From the NCBI GenBank assembly GCA_963772975.1, contig CAVYZH010000011.1, positions 1 to 64,000 on the forward strand: a DNA stretch of 64,000 nucleotides. Direction: 5' to 3'. Both the position numbers and the translations under genes were made by a program. This document shows positions 7,753 through 14,887 of the stretch, piece by piece (position 1 is the first letter of the stretch; each line of letters opens with the position of its first letter). The notes under the pieces were generated by a model that saw nothing but the letters and a program-made list of their open reading frames with translations, was not told the origin of the DNA and made no database searches. This DNA is from AC-32 sp963772975 (lineage in GTDB: Bacteria > Actinomycetota > Thermoleophilia > Gaiellales > Gaiellaceae).

Positions 7753-8745
7753 TTACAGGATCTCAGGAGCAATCAGGTCGGCGAGCTCGGAGACCACGAC
7801 GTCGGCGGTAGGCGCAGACGAGCGGCCCCGGTCGACGGCGACCACTCGGCCGACTCCGGCGCTGCGGCCGGCCGCAATTCCCGCGGCCGTTGTGTCGAAC
7901 GTGGCAACCGCCGCAGGGCGCACGCCAAGCCGTCGGCAAGCAGCCAGCACCGAGTCGGGGGCAGGCTTCGGAGGCAGCCGCTCTTCCCGCATGACGTTGC
8001 CGTCGACGACCTGATCGACGAGGAGCAGCAGCCCGGCGCGTTCGAGGATCTCGAGCGTGTTCGCGCTGGCCGAGACGATCGCCAGCCCGAGTTGCGCCTC
8101 TCGTGCAAGCTCGAGGAAGCGGATCGAGCCCTGATAGGCGTTGACTCCGTGCTGACGCAGCTGGCGCTGTAGAACCTCGTTCTTCCGAGCGGCAAGACCC
8201 CACTCCGTCTCGGCCGACGGGAGGTCGTCAGCCGCACCCGGCGGCAGCCGGATGCCGCGACTCGCGAGAAAGCCGCGAGCGCCGTCGATCCGCGGCCTGC
8301 CATGGATGTAGCGGAAATAATCGTCCCGGACCTCGAACGGCCGCCACGAGCCGTAATGCTCGCCTGCCAGCGCGTGGTGCCGTGAGAGGAACTCGTCGAA
8401 GGTCTCCCGCCAGGCAGCTGCGTGTAGCGCTGCGCTCGGGGTAAGCACTCCGTCGAGATCGAAGACACACGCCTCTACCGAGGAGCCAAGCCCGAGGAGC
8501 GTTCCCGTCGCGCGCGGGCCTTGCATGTGCCGGTGGAGATGCGTGTGCGTTGCTCGGGCGAGGCGTTCGAGGTCGACGTCGGTCAGGCTGCGCTCGCGTT
8601 CCACCTCCGAGGCCAAGGCCCGAAGCTCGGCTGGGGAGAAGTGAAGTACGCGTCGACTGCGCTCGACCTGCCCGAGGCTGTTCGCCGCCGTGTCGAGGGC
8701 GCCGCGCCAGCGAAAGGCTAGGGCATCTAGCTCGAGATCGTTCAT
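7753..8745 (-). CDS. HAD superfamily phosphatase/phosphoglucomutase-like protein
   Basis: 330 residues. The HAD core starts at about residue 91 with motif I FDLDGVLTPSAALH, followed by the cap typical of beta-phosphoglucomutases, motif II AIVSASANT, motif III KPAPDSVLAA and a motif IV region ATFDTTAAGIAAG, where only one of the usual two acidic residues remains. An extra N-terminal helical region of about 90 residues (HTHLHRHM) is unassigned. The substrate is probably a sugar phosphate. Its ATG overlaps the stop of the upstream gene (ATGA), so the two are co-translated. It ends back-to-back with the ZIP gene. Confidence 0.82.
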   Translation of the reverse strand: MNDLELDALAFRWRGALDTAANSLGQVERSRRVLHFSPAELRALASEVERERSLTDVDLERLARATHTHLHRHMQGPRATGTLLGLGSSVEACVFDLDGVLTPSAALHAAAWRETFDEFLSRHHALAGEHYGSWRPFEVRDDYFRYIHGRPRIDGARGFLASRGIRLPPGAADDLPSAETEWGLAARKNEVLQRQLRQHGVNAYQGSIRFLELAREAQLGLAIVSASANTLEILERAGLLLLVDQVVDGNVMREERLPPKPAPDSVLAACRRLGVRPAAVATFDTTAAGIAAGRSAGVGRVVAVDRGRSSAPTADVVVSELADLIAPEIL

Positions 8746-9041
8746 CGTCGCGCGGCGTTTCGAAGCTGCAGACGCACGGCGGCGATGTCATCCGCTCCGA
8801 CCGCGTGCACGACCGCGGGATCGTCGAGCAGGCGGTCGACCTGCTCTGGTGAACAGCGGTTGTGCACATACGGATCGACGAGGATCGCTCGCAGTTGCCG
8901 TCCGCAAGCGTGCTCGCGGAGCATGTAACGCGTGACGACCTCTTCGCTTCGGGTTCTCGCGTAGATCTGCATCTCAGCTCGATTGTCGGCGTTGACCGCG
9001 ATCCGGACATCGGGCCGGCCACTGATCGCGCGCGTGGTCAA
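8742..9041 (-). CDS. Hypothetical protein coupled to the HAD gene
   Basis: Up to 99 residues, ending RLQLRNAARR. Its stop TGA overlaps the ATG of the HAD gene. The longest start is TTG 9041; an internal ATG (about codon 24, MQIYARTRS) is possible and neither has a convincing ribosome site. The body contains VVTRYMLREHACGRQLRAIL and DPYVHNRCSPEQVDRLL; it is soluble, with one or two Cys and no recognised domain. It is divergent from the NRAMP-like gene. Coding is supported mainly by the tight junction and by the lack of a better frame. Confidence 0.5.
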   Translation of the reverse strand: MTTRAISGRPDVRIAVNADNRAEMQIYARTRSEEVVTRYMLREHACGRQLRAILVDPYVHNRCSPEQVDRLLDDPAVVHAVGADDIAAVRLQLRNAARR

Positions 9042-9138
9042 TTACTGAGGAAACGCTTGGCCCTTGGCGACCATCCTACGCGCTTCGCAATCGGCGGCGC
9101 GGCGCCGCCGACGTCCCCGAGTCGTAGGCTCGAGCGGC

Positions 9139-10428
9139 ATGCTCTACTCGGTCGTCAGGCAGCTCAGGAGGCGGCACGGTCACCCGCCGCTCGGCAGGGC
9201 GCTTGGGCGGCTGGGGCTGCCGGCATTGATCGCGGTGCTCGGCCCAGGCCTGCTCGCCGGGCTCTCGGACGACGACCCGGCCGGGATCACCACCTACTCG
9301 ATCGCCGGCGCCCGCTACGGATACACGTTGCTCTGGGTCCTGCTGCTGTCGGTCGCCGCGCTGGTCGTCTACCACGAGCTCGGTGCGCGACTCGGGCTCG
9401 TCACCGGACAGGGCCTGGTCTCGCTCGTCCGCTCCTCGTACGGCACGCGCTCGGCGGCGGTGGTGGTTGCGACGCTCGTGGTTGCGAACCTGGGCACGAC
9501 CTGCGCCGAGTTTGCGGGCGTCGCGGCAGGACTCGAGCTCGCGGGGATCAGCCGGTACCTCTCGGTCCCGGCAGCGGCGGTTCTGGTCGGATTTGTCGTC
9601 CTGCGCGGCAGCTTCCATCGCGTCGAGCACGTGCTGCTGCTGCTCTCGGCGATATTCATTACCTACGTCGCCGCTGCCTTTTTGGCCCACCCCGACTGGG
9701 CCGAGGCCGGCCGCGCCCTGGTCGTCCCGCATGTGCCGCACACCCGCGGCGCGCTGATCGTCATGACCGGCATCGTCGGAACCACGCTCGCGCCCTGGGG
9801 ACTTGCCTTCATCCAGTCCTACGCGGCGGACAAGCGCCTGACCCCGACCGACCTGCGTTTCGAGCGGATCGACGTCGTCTCGGGCGCCGCGTTGACGGGC
9901 ATCATCGGCGCGTTCGTGCTGATCGCGTGCGCCGCGACGCTGCACGCGACCGGTCACCGCGACATCACCGATGCGCGAGATGCCGCCGTCGCGTTGAAGC
10001 CGCTCGCGGGACATCTGGCGTCGACCTTGTTCGCAGCAGGACTTGTCGGCGCTGCGCTCCTCGCGGCCGCCGTCGTCCCGCTCTCGACCGCCTACTCGGT
10101 CTCGGAGTGGTTCGGCCGCGAGTGCCGGCTCGATGACTCCTTCGCCGAGGCGCCGTTCTTCTATCTCACCTATCTCGGCGTTCTCGGCCTGGGTGCCGCG
10201 TTCGTTCTCATTCCCGGCCTGCCGCTGGTCCCGGTTCTCTTCCTGACCCAGGTGCTGAACGCGGTGCTCCTCTTGCCGCTGCTTGTCGCGTTGCGTGCGC
10301 TGGGGCGGGACAAGCGCCTGCTGGGCGCCTACGCGAACGGACGGGGCGGCGACATCCTCGCCCTCTTCGCGCTCGCCTTGGTTGCCCTCTCGATCGCCGG
10401 TCTCGCCGCGGCCGGCTTCGCCCGCTAG
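9139..10428 (+). CDS. NRAMP-like divalent metal transporter
   Basis: A 429-residue polytopic protein. Helix 1 carries LSDDDPAGITTYSIAG, corresponding to the D-P-x-x-I-x-T metal-binding motif of the NRAMP/MntH family, and the helix 6 region reads GTTLAPWGLAFIQSYAADKR instead of the canonical MPH motif. About 11 hydrophobic segments are present, as expected. These divergent NRAMP-like proteins may move Mn, Mg or other cations; the ion cannot be set from sequence. ATG 9139 is chosen because the hydrophobic core starts soon after, and TAGGCT (9125-9130) lies eight bases upstream; earlier in-frame starts would add an Arg-rich tail. Confidence 0.8.
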   Translation: MLYSVVRQLRRRHGHPPLGRALGRLGLPALIAVLGPGLLAGLSDDDPAGITTYSIAGARYGYTLLWVLLLSVAALVVYHELGARLGLVTGQGLVSLVRSSYGTRSAAVVVATLVVANLGTTCAEFAGVAAGLELAGISRYLSVPAAAVLVGFVVLRGSFHRVEHVLLLLSAIFITYVAAAFLAHPDWAEAGRALVVPHVPHTRGALIVMTGIVGTTLAPWGLAFIQSYAADKRLTPTDLRFERIDVVSGAALTGIIGAFVLIACAATLHATGHRDITDARDAAVALKPLAGHLASTLFAAGLVGAALLAAAVVPLSTAYSVSEWFGRECRLDDSFAEAPFFYLTYLGVLGLGAAFVLIPGLPLVPVLFLTQVLNAVLLLPLLVALRALGRDKRLLGAYANGRGGDILALFALALVALSIAGLAAAGFAR

Positions 10429-10458
10429 CCGCGAGCGAAGCCGGCCGGGCGCCGGCAC

Positions 10459-10731
10459 TCAGCCGAGAGGGCGCACTTCGACGTCGCGACGTCGAAGCGA
10501 GCTGGACCGGGTAGCGCGCGGCGCCCGCAGCTCGAGGAAGTCGGAAAAGAGGCCGGCCTGCAGCCTGCCGGTGTCCGCGCCCTTCGGCAGGTGCACCGTT
10601 CGGCGGAAGCCGCCGGGACCGTAGACGTGAGCGACGTTCCCGGCGATCCGCACCTTCAGCTCATCCGCCTGGGTGGTCGGCACCGACACGGTGACCACGA
10701 GCATGTCTCTGGTTTCCAGCTGGGCACTCAT
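10459..10731 (-). CDS. Small heat-shock-like (Hsp20/alpha-crystallin) protein
   Basis: 90 residues. ATG 10731 overlaps the gap stop (ATGA). The sequence shows an abbreviated alpha-crystallin fold: LVVTVSVPTTQADELKVRIA, NVAHVYGPGGFRRTVHLPKG, then TGRLQAGLFSDFLELRAPRA, equivalent to the beta5-beta9 strands with the A-x-L/F-x-x-x-x-L ending (here L-Q-A-G-L-F-S-D-F-L-E-L). Hsp20 proteins hold unfolding clients in the cytosol. The normal disordered N-terminal arm is almost absent. Co-translation with gap fits the stress-island context. Confidence 0.75.
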   Translation of the reverse strand: MSAQLETRDMLVVTVSVPTTQADELKVRIAGNVAHVYGPGGFRRTVHLPKGADTGRLQAGLFSDFLELRAPRATRSSSLRRRDVEVRPLG

Positions 10732-11790
10732 GCCGGCACCAACTCGCCGGTGCCCACCGTCATTCCCGCCAGCGCCTGGGGCCCGGCCGCGACCTTCGCG
10801 GCCAGCTCGACGAGGCGGTTCGAGTAACCCCACTCGTTGTCGTACCACGCGACGACCTTCACCTGCGTGCCGTCGACCACCGTCGTCAACGAGGCGTCGA
10901 AGACCGCCGAATACGGAGAGCCGACAATGTCCGACGAGACGAGCGCCTCGTCGCTGTACTCGAGGATCCCCTGGAGCGGGGCGAGCTCCGAGTGGCTGCG
11001 GAAGAGCGCGTTCAGCTCGTCCGCGGAGGTCTCCCGGCTTGCCTCGATCGTCAGGTCGACGAGCGAGCCAGTCGGGACCGGGGCGCGCACCGCAAACCCG
11101 TGCAGCTTGCCCGCGAGCGCCGGGATTACCAGGCCGATCGCCTTCGCGGCGCCGGTCGTGGTCGGGATCAGGTTGACCGCCGCGGCACGGGCTCGGCGGA
11201 GGTCCTTGTGGGGCAGATCGACAAGCCGCTGGTCCCCTGTGTACGCATGAATGGTCGTCATCAGGCCGTGCCTGATGCCCACGCTTTCGTGCAGCACCTT
11301 GGCAACCGGGGCAAGGCAGTTCGTCGTGCAGGAAGCATTCGAGATGACGTCGTGCAGGTCGGGGTCGTATGTCTCGTCAAAGTTGACGCCGAGCACGACG
11401 GTCACGTCGGCATCCTTCATCGGCGCAGACACGACGACCTTGCCGGCGCCCGCGAGGAGGTGCTTCGCTGCATCTTCTCTGGCCCGAAACCGTCCTGTGC
11501 ATTCGAGCACGACATCGACATCGAGCTCGGACCACGGAAGTCGAATGGGATCGGGCTCGTGGAGGATCGCCAGCTCGTGTCCGTCGACGGCGAGAACGTC
11601 GGCGTCGCGCTGGACCTCGGCGTCGAAGCGCCCATACACGGAGTCGTGCCTCAGCAGATATTCGAGCTGGTCGCTTGGAGCGAGATCGTTGATCGCGACG
11701 AACTCGACGTCGAGCCCGCGCTCGTGGGCTGCGCGAAACGCTGCTCGTCCCAACGCGGCCGAAACCGTTGATTGCAACTCGGGTCGCCAT
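10728..11790 (-). pseudogene. gap: Glyceraldehyde-3-phosphate dehydrogenase, frameshifted near N-terminus
   Basis: The minus strand starts at ATG 11790 (AAAGGAG six bases upstream) with MATRVAINGFGRVG, the NAD-binding start of GAPDH, then loses frame. The rest (RAAFRAAHERGLDVEFVAIN to the end) is one frame over. Dropping one G from the GGG read from 11751-11749 gives V-G-R-A-A-F and a continuous 353-residue enzyme. Catalytic Cys and surrounding residues are present in SNASCTTNCLAPVAKVLHE, the His in MTTIHAYTGDQ and the C-terminal WYDNEWGYSNR. Function: NAD-linked oxidation of glyceraldehyde 3-phosphate. The lesion may be a sequencing error or a real knockout; other gap copies in the genome cannot be excluded. 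Confidence 0.88.
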
Positions 11791-11815
11791 GGTCGTCTCC
11801 TTTCTCTGCTTGTCC

Positions 11816-12028
11816 TCAGCAGGGCGTCGCCTCGGGGTTGAACCCGGGGATGTGGCATTGGCGGGCACGCGGCTTGGACACCGCATGCCGCGGGACGCGT
11901 AGCTCGAGCAAGCCGTCCTGCAAGCGCACGAGCACGACGAGTTCCTCCTCGAGCTCGTAGACCTGGGTAACCGACTCGCTCCCGGACGGTGGCGAAGTGT
12001 CGCTCTCGGCCCGTAGCTCAGTGGGCAT
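11816..12028 (-). CDS. Small hypothetical protein with strong ribosome-binding site
   Basis: A 70-residue protein starting at ATG 12028 with an excellent AAAGGAGG placed four bases upstream. The middle, VTQVYELEEELVVLVRLQDG, followed by LLELRVPRH, resembles two strands of an alpha-crystallin/Hsp20-like domain, but the domain is too short to be a complete one. It ends CHIPGFNPEATPC with two Cys. It lies just upstream of gap and probably heads the gap-hsp20 transcript. Function unknown; it may be a cut-down Hsp20 relative. Confidence 0.7.
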   Translation of the reverse strand: MPTELRAESDTSPPSGSESVTQVYELEEELVVLVRLQDGLLELRVPRHAVSKPRARQCHIPGFNPEATPC

Positions 12029-12202
12029 GGTTCCTCCTTTCACGAGTCTCCTCCCAGCGTCGCCGGTTGCCTCTGGGACGCCATCGGGAGTGCGCCCGAT
12101 CCCAGCTGCGGCCAACTACCGAAGTGAGGGCCGCGTCAGGCCCGATGCGCCGGCCTCACGGCGCGCGGACGCTTGAGTCGTCATCACGCGGAAGGAGGAA
12201 CC
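12029..12202. promoter_or_regulatory. Divergent control region with nested inverted repeat
   Basis: 174 bases separate the two divergent starts at 12028 and 12203, both preceded by the same AAGGAGGAACC sequence. In the middle lies a nested inverted repeat: CTGGGA (12073-12078) with TCCCAG (12100-12105), enclosing ATCGGG (12083-12088) and CCCGAT (12095-12100). It could be a regulator site or a hairpin serving both genes. No clear -35/-10 pair could be fixed. Confidence 0.45.
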
Positions 12203-12658
12203 ATGAACAGGATCCTGATCGCGACCGACGGCTCCCCGTCTGGGCAGGAGGCCGTCGACTTCGGGCTCGAGCTCGCGGCCGACCAGGGCGCTGCCGTCAC
12301 GTTCGTGCATGTCGTCCCGGCCGTTGATGTCGTCCCCGCGGGCGGCTTCGGTTTCACCGGCGCCGTTCCCCACGAGCTGACCGAGGGCGACAGCAACTCG
12401 CTGGACGAGGCGCAGGCCTGCGCCGAAGTGGCCGGCGTGACCGGATACGCGCGGTTGCTGCGCGGCGATCCGGTGGACGAGATCGTCGCCTACGCGGACA
12501 CGGTCGACGCCGACCTGATCGTTGTCGGCTCTCGCGGGCATGGCGCGGTTGCCAGCGCGCTGCTCGGCAGCGTCTCCCGCGGAATCCTGCGAGAGGCCCG
12601 CCGCCCGGTGCTCGTCGTGCGGGGCCTCGCCGCCCGAAAGGAACCGGCGCTTGCCTGA
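12203..12658 (+). CDS. Universal stress protein (UspA family)
   Basis: A 151-residue single Usp domain. The N-terminal strand MNRILIATDGSPSGQEAVDF and the C-terminal ATP-binding signature ADLIVVGSRGHGAVASALLG SVS-type motif are both complete, so this is an ATP-binding Usp. ATG 12203 has GGAAGGAGG upstream. Such proteins accumulate in hypoxia, starvation and oxidative stress in actinobacteria. A second copy lies at 16532-16975 beside the two-component system, which may control both. Confidence 0.93.
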   Translation: MNRILIATDGSPSGQEAVDFGLELAADQGAAVTFVHVVPAVDVVPAGGFGFTGAVPHELTEGDSNSLDEAQACAEVAGVTGYARLLRGDPVDEIVAYADTVDADLIVVGSRGHGAVASALLGSVSRGILREARRPVLVVRGLAARKEPALA

Positions 12659-12665
12659 CGTGGTT

Positions 12666-12677
12666 CGGGAAAGCCGC
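12666..12677. promoter_or_regulatory. Stress-island motif copy 1 (CGGGAAAGCCGC)
   Basis: One of four near-identical intergenic motifs. It is 133 bases before the membrane-protein gene at 12810. A variant GGGAACTACCGC follows at 12689-12700 and a facing AGGTTCCC shortly after, so this gap may hold two or three half-sites. Inferred operator; the binding protein is unknown. Confidence 0.45.
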
Positions 12678-12809
12678 AACGCGAGCTGGGAACTACCGCA
12701 GCAGGTTCCCGGCTCGCTACCGATGGCGGGCCGAGCCTTCCGGCCGAGACTCCACCAAGAAGGAAAGGTCAGAGGCAGGCAGCCTCGGCCGCGACGGAAG
12801 GAGAGAACG

Positions 12810-13526
12810 ATGAGGAAGTTCTTCGAGATCGGCGGCATCGTTGCAGGTGTCGTCCTGATCGCGTTCGGCATCGGGGCGATCGTGCTGAGCGTCAACGGCC
12901 GGTCGACCGTGAACGACAGCCTCAAGCAGGAGCAGATCGTCGGCTCGCCGGACATGACGCCGACGGCGATCAAGGGTGAGGTTGCGGCCGCGAAGTCGGC
13001 CCAGTCCAAGCTCGTCTCGGACGTGCAGTCGGCGGGCGGGAAGATCACGCCCTCGCCGATCGAGACCCCGACGTGCTCGGTCGCCGGCGTGAACGTGAGC
13101 AACGGCAGCGAGGCTCGCTGCTTCGCGCAGTACATGCGGATCCACACGTTCGGCGCCACCTCGGGTCTGACGTACTCGCAGATGGGCCGCTACATCGCCA
13201 AGCCCAACACGCCGATCCAGTACACGGACGGCCTGGGCGCGACGAGTGATCCGAAGTACGCGCTCACCGATCCGAAGACGCAGCAGCCGGTCAGCAACGG
13301 CCGCCGCGACATCTGGGTCACCTACACGGCGCTGACGACGGCGCTGAACACGAGCTACATGGCATCGAAGCTCGCGCTGTTCAGTCTGGTTGTCGGGATC
13401 GCGCTGCTGCTCTCCGGCATCGGCTTCCTGATCCTCGCGATCGGCGGAGCACTGGAGAGCCCGAAGACGGCGCTCAGCTTCCTCAAGGAGCGCCCGTCGG
13501 GCGGCGGAGTAGCAGCCAAGGCTTAG
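12810..13526 (+). CDS. Hypothetical membrane protein with two transmembrane segments
   Basis: 238 residues. An N-terminal helix (about 7-29, GGIVAGVVLIAFGIGAIVLSV) and a C-terminal helix (about 188-212, FSLVVGIALLLSGIGFLILA) bracket a ~155-residue extracytoplasmic domain containing two Cys (TPTCSVAG, EARCFAQYM) that could pair. ATG 12810 follows GGAAGGAGAG at ideal spacing. It sits between a universal stress gene and a cupin gene, and an inverted repeat follows its stop. No family or activity can be assigned; membrane stress is only a guess from context. Confidence 0.8.
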   Translation: MRKFFEIGGIVAGVVLIAFGIGAIVLSVNGRSTVNDSLKQEQIVGSPDMTPTAIKGEVAAAKSAQSKLVSDVQSAGGKITPSPIETPTCSVAGVNVSNGSEARCFAQYMRIHTFGATSGLTYSQMGRYIAKPNTPIQYTDGLGATSDPKYALTDPKTQQPVSNGRRDIWVTYTALTTALNTSYMASKLALFSLVVGIALLLSGIGFLILAIGGALESPKTALSFLKERPSGGGVAAKA

Positions 13527-13545
13527 AGCCTCCTCCGTCGCACAA

Positions 13546-13575
13546 AGCGAAGGCCGCCCTCGGGCGGCCTTCGCT
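13546..13575. terminator. Hairpin terminator after the membrane-protein gene
   Basis: AGCGAAGGCCGCCC (13546-13559) is perfectly complementary to GGGCGGCCTTCGCT (13562-13575), allowing about 13 pairs with a four-base loop. It lies 20 bases past the stop. There is no strong T-run, so it is a hairpin-only terminator or a transcript-end stabiliser. Confidence 0.65.
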
Positions 13576-13596
13576 CACTTAGGATCGAGGACACCC

Positions 13597-13947
13597 ATGG
13601 ACGAGCACGGTCGCATCGACGAGCAGCGCCTGACGAGTGCACACCCGTTCGACATCGCCGGCTGCCGGAAGCGCCTCGCCGCGGCGGGCGGCGGCTACGA
13701 GGTCGTCCACCGGTCGGCCGGGCTCGAGGTGGGGGTCTACGTCCTGGTCGCGCCCGAGCCCGACCGCCAGCAGCCGCACGAGGACGACGAGGTCTACGTC
13801 GTGCTCGAGGGCACCGGCACGTTGGAGATCGAGGGCGAGCAGACGGAGCTGAGGGAGGGGCACGCCGTGTTCGTGCCCGCCGGAGCCGGGCATCGCTTCG
13901 TCGGGTACGAGCAGCTGAGCGTGCTGGTGATCTTCGAGAAAGGGTGA
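13597..13947 (+). CDS. Cupin-domain protein
   Basis: A 116-residue single-domain cupin. Motif 1 is visible as QQPHEDDEVYVVLEGTGTLEIEGE (H-x3-E-x-Y pattern with a single leading His) and motif 2 as GHAVFVPAGAGHRFVGYE. These residues normally hold a divalent metal. Related single-domain cupins act as dioxygenases, isomerases or sensors, so no reaction is assigned. Its stop overlaps the next gene's start (GTGA), suggesting a two-gene unit. Confidence 0.85.
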   Translation: MDEHGRIDEQRLTSAHPFDIAGCRKRLAAAGGGYEVVHRSAGLEVGVYVLVAPEPDRQQPHEDDEVYVVLEGTGTLEIEGEQTELREGHAVFVPAGAGHRFVGYEQLSVLVIFEKG

Positions 13948-14240
13948 GGTCGGTGGACCGAATCGGAGTGATTGCACAGTTGCGCCCGGGTTCCGAGGAG
14001 CAGGCGAGGCGTTTGCTCGAAGCCGGCCCGCCGTTCGATCCCGCGGGGCTCGGGCTCACGCGCCACGACGTCTACCTCGGCGAGCAGGCCGTCGTCTTTG
14101 CCTTCGAGGGCCCGGACGTCGAGCGCCGCGTGGCCGACCTCTTGAACGACCCGGCATCGTCGGGGTCGTTCAGCGCCTGGGGGCCGCTCCTCGACGGCTC
14201 GCCGACGATCGCTCGGTCGGCCTACCACTGGCCCGACTAG
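13944..14240 (+). CDS. Hypothetical protein, possible ferredoxin-like/ABM fold
   Basis: 98 residues. The start GTG 13944 overlaps the cupin stop; GTG 13953 is an alternative with GGGTGAGG just upstream. It begins VDRIGVIAQLRPGSEEQARR and has FAFEGPDVERRVADLL, the pattern of a small alpha/beta barrel-dimer protein with strand-helix-strand order. This resembles antibiotic-biosynthesis-monooxygenase-like folds but no catalytic residues are recognisable. It ends tail-to-tail with the response regulator gene, overlapping by four bases. Confidence 0.7.
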   Translation: MRSVDRIGVIAQLRPGSEEQARRLLEAGPPFDPAGLGLTRHDVYLGEQAVVFAFEGPDVERRVADLLNDPASSGSFSAWGPLLDGSPTIARSAYHWPD

Positions 14241-14887
14241 CTGGGCGGCGGGTTGTCCATCAGCCCGCGCTCGAGCGCGTAGCGGACGAGCTCCGCGCGG
14301 CTCGAGAGCCGGAGCTTCTGCATGATGTGCGCGCGGTGCGTCTCGGCGGTGCGCACCGAGATGAAGAGCTGCTTGGCGATCTCCTGGTTGGTGTGGCCGA
14401 GCGCGAGCAGGCGCAGCACCTCGCTCTCGCGCTCCGAGAGCGGGTCCTCCTCCGCGCGGCGGCGCTCTTCCGACTCGGCGGCGACCAGGCGCGCGCCGAG
14501 CTCGGGGTGGACGTAGCGCCCCCCGCTCGCGACCTCTCGCACGGCGGCGACGACCTCGTTGTCGGCAGCCTCCTTGAGCACGTAGCCCTTCGCCCCGGCG
14601 GCGAACGCCTCTCGTACGTATTGCGGGTCGTCCTGCATCGAGAGCACGAGGATCCGGACGTCGGGGTGCTCCTTCAGCAGCGTGGGGATGATCTCAAGGC
14701 CGCTTTGGTCGGGCATCACCACGTCGAGCAGGATCACGTCTGGCTTTGTCGAGCGCGCCTCGAAGATCGCATCGCGGGCGGTGCCGGCCTCGCCGACGGG
14801 CTCGATCCCGTCCTCGGCCTCAAGCACCAGCTTCAGGCCCGAGCGGACGACGGCGTGGTCGTCGACGATCAGGATGCGCGTGCTCAG
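14237..14887 (-). CDS. NarL/DevR-type response regulator (LuxR HTH), apparent CTG start
   Basis: A 216-residue regulator if translation begins at CTG 14887, which overlaps the kinase stop as CTGA. The frame then reads STRILIVDDHAVVRSGLKLV, the complete first strand and the acidic Asp pair of a receiver; the phospho-acceptor Asp is in DVILLDVVMPDQSG and the Lys in GYVLKEA. The output domain is a LuxR-type HTH: PLSERESEVLRLLALGHTNQ through VRTAETHRAHIMQKL. The first ordinary start (GTG at 14827) would delete the first strand and both acidic residues, so it is rejected. A GAGGTG site lies eight bases before the CTG. Partner of the kinase next door. Confidence 0.88.
   Translation of the reverse strand: MSTRILIVDDHAVVRSGLKLVLEAEDGIEPVGEAGTARDAIFEARSTKPDVILLDVVMPDQSGLEIIPTLLKEHPDVRILVLSMQDDPQYVREAFAAGAKGYVLKEAADNEVVAAVREVASGGRYVHPELGARLVAAESEERRRAEEDPLSERESEVLRLLALGHTNQEIAKQLFISVRTAETHRAHIMQKLRLSSRAELVRYALERGLMDNPPPS

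Noticed and set aside
9041..9139. GC palindrome GGCGGCGCGGCGCCGCCG near 9101 as a terminator or operator
   Set aside because: Lies between divergent starts, has no T-run, and such GC palindromes are expected at this base composition.
14237..14827. Response regulator starting at GTG 14827
   Set aside because: It would lose the first beta strand and the Asp pair of the receiver, which are intact just upstream in the same frame.
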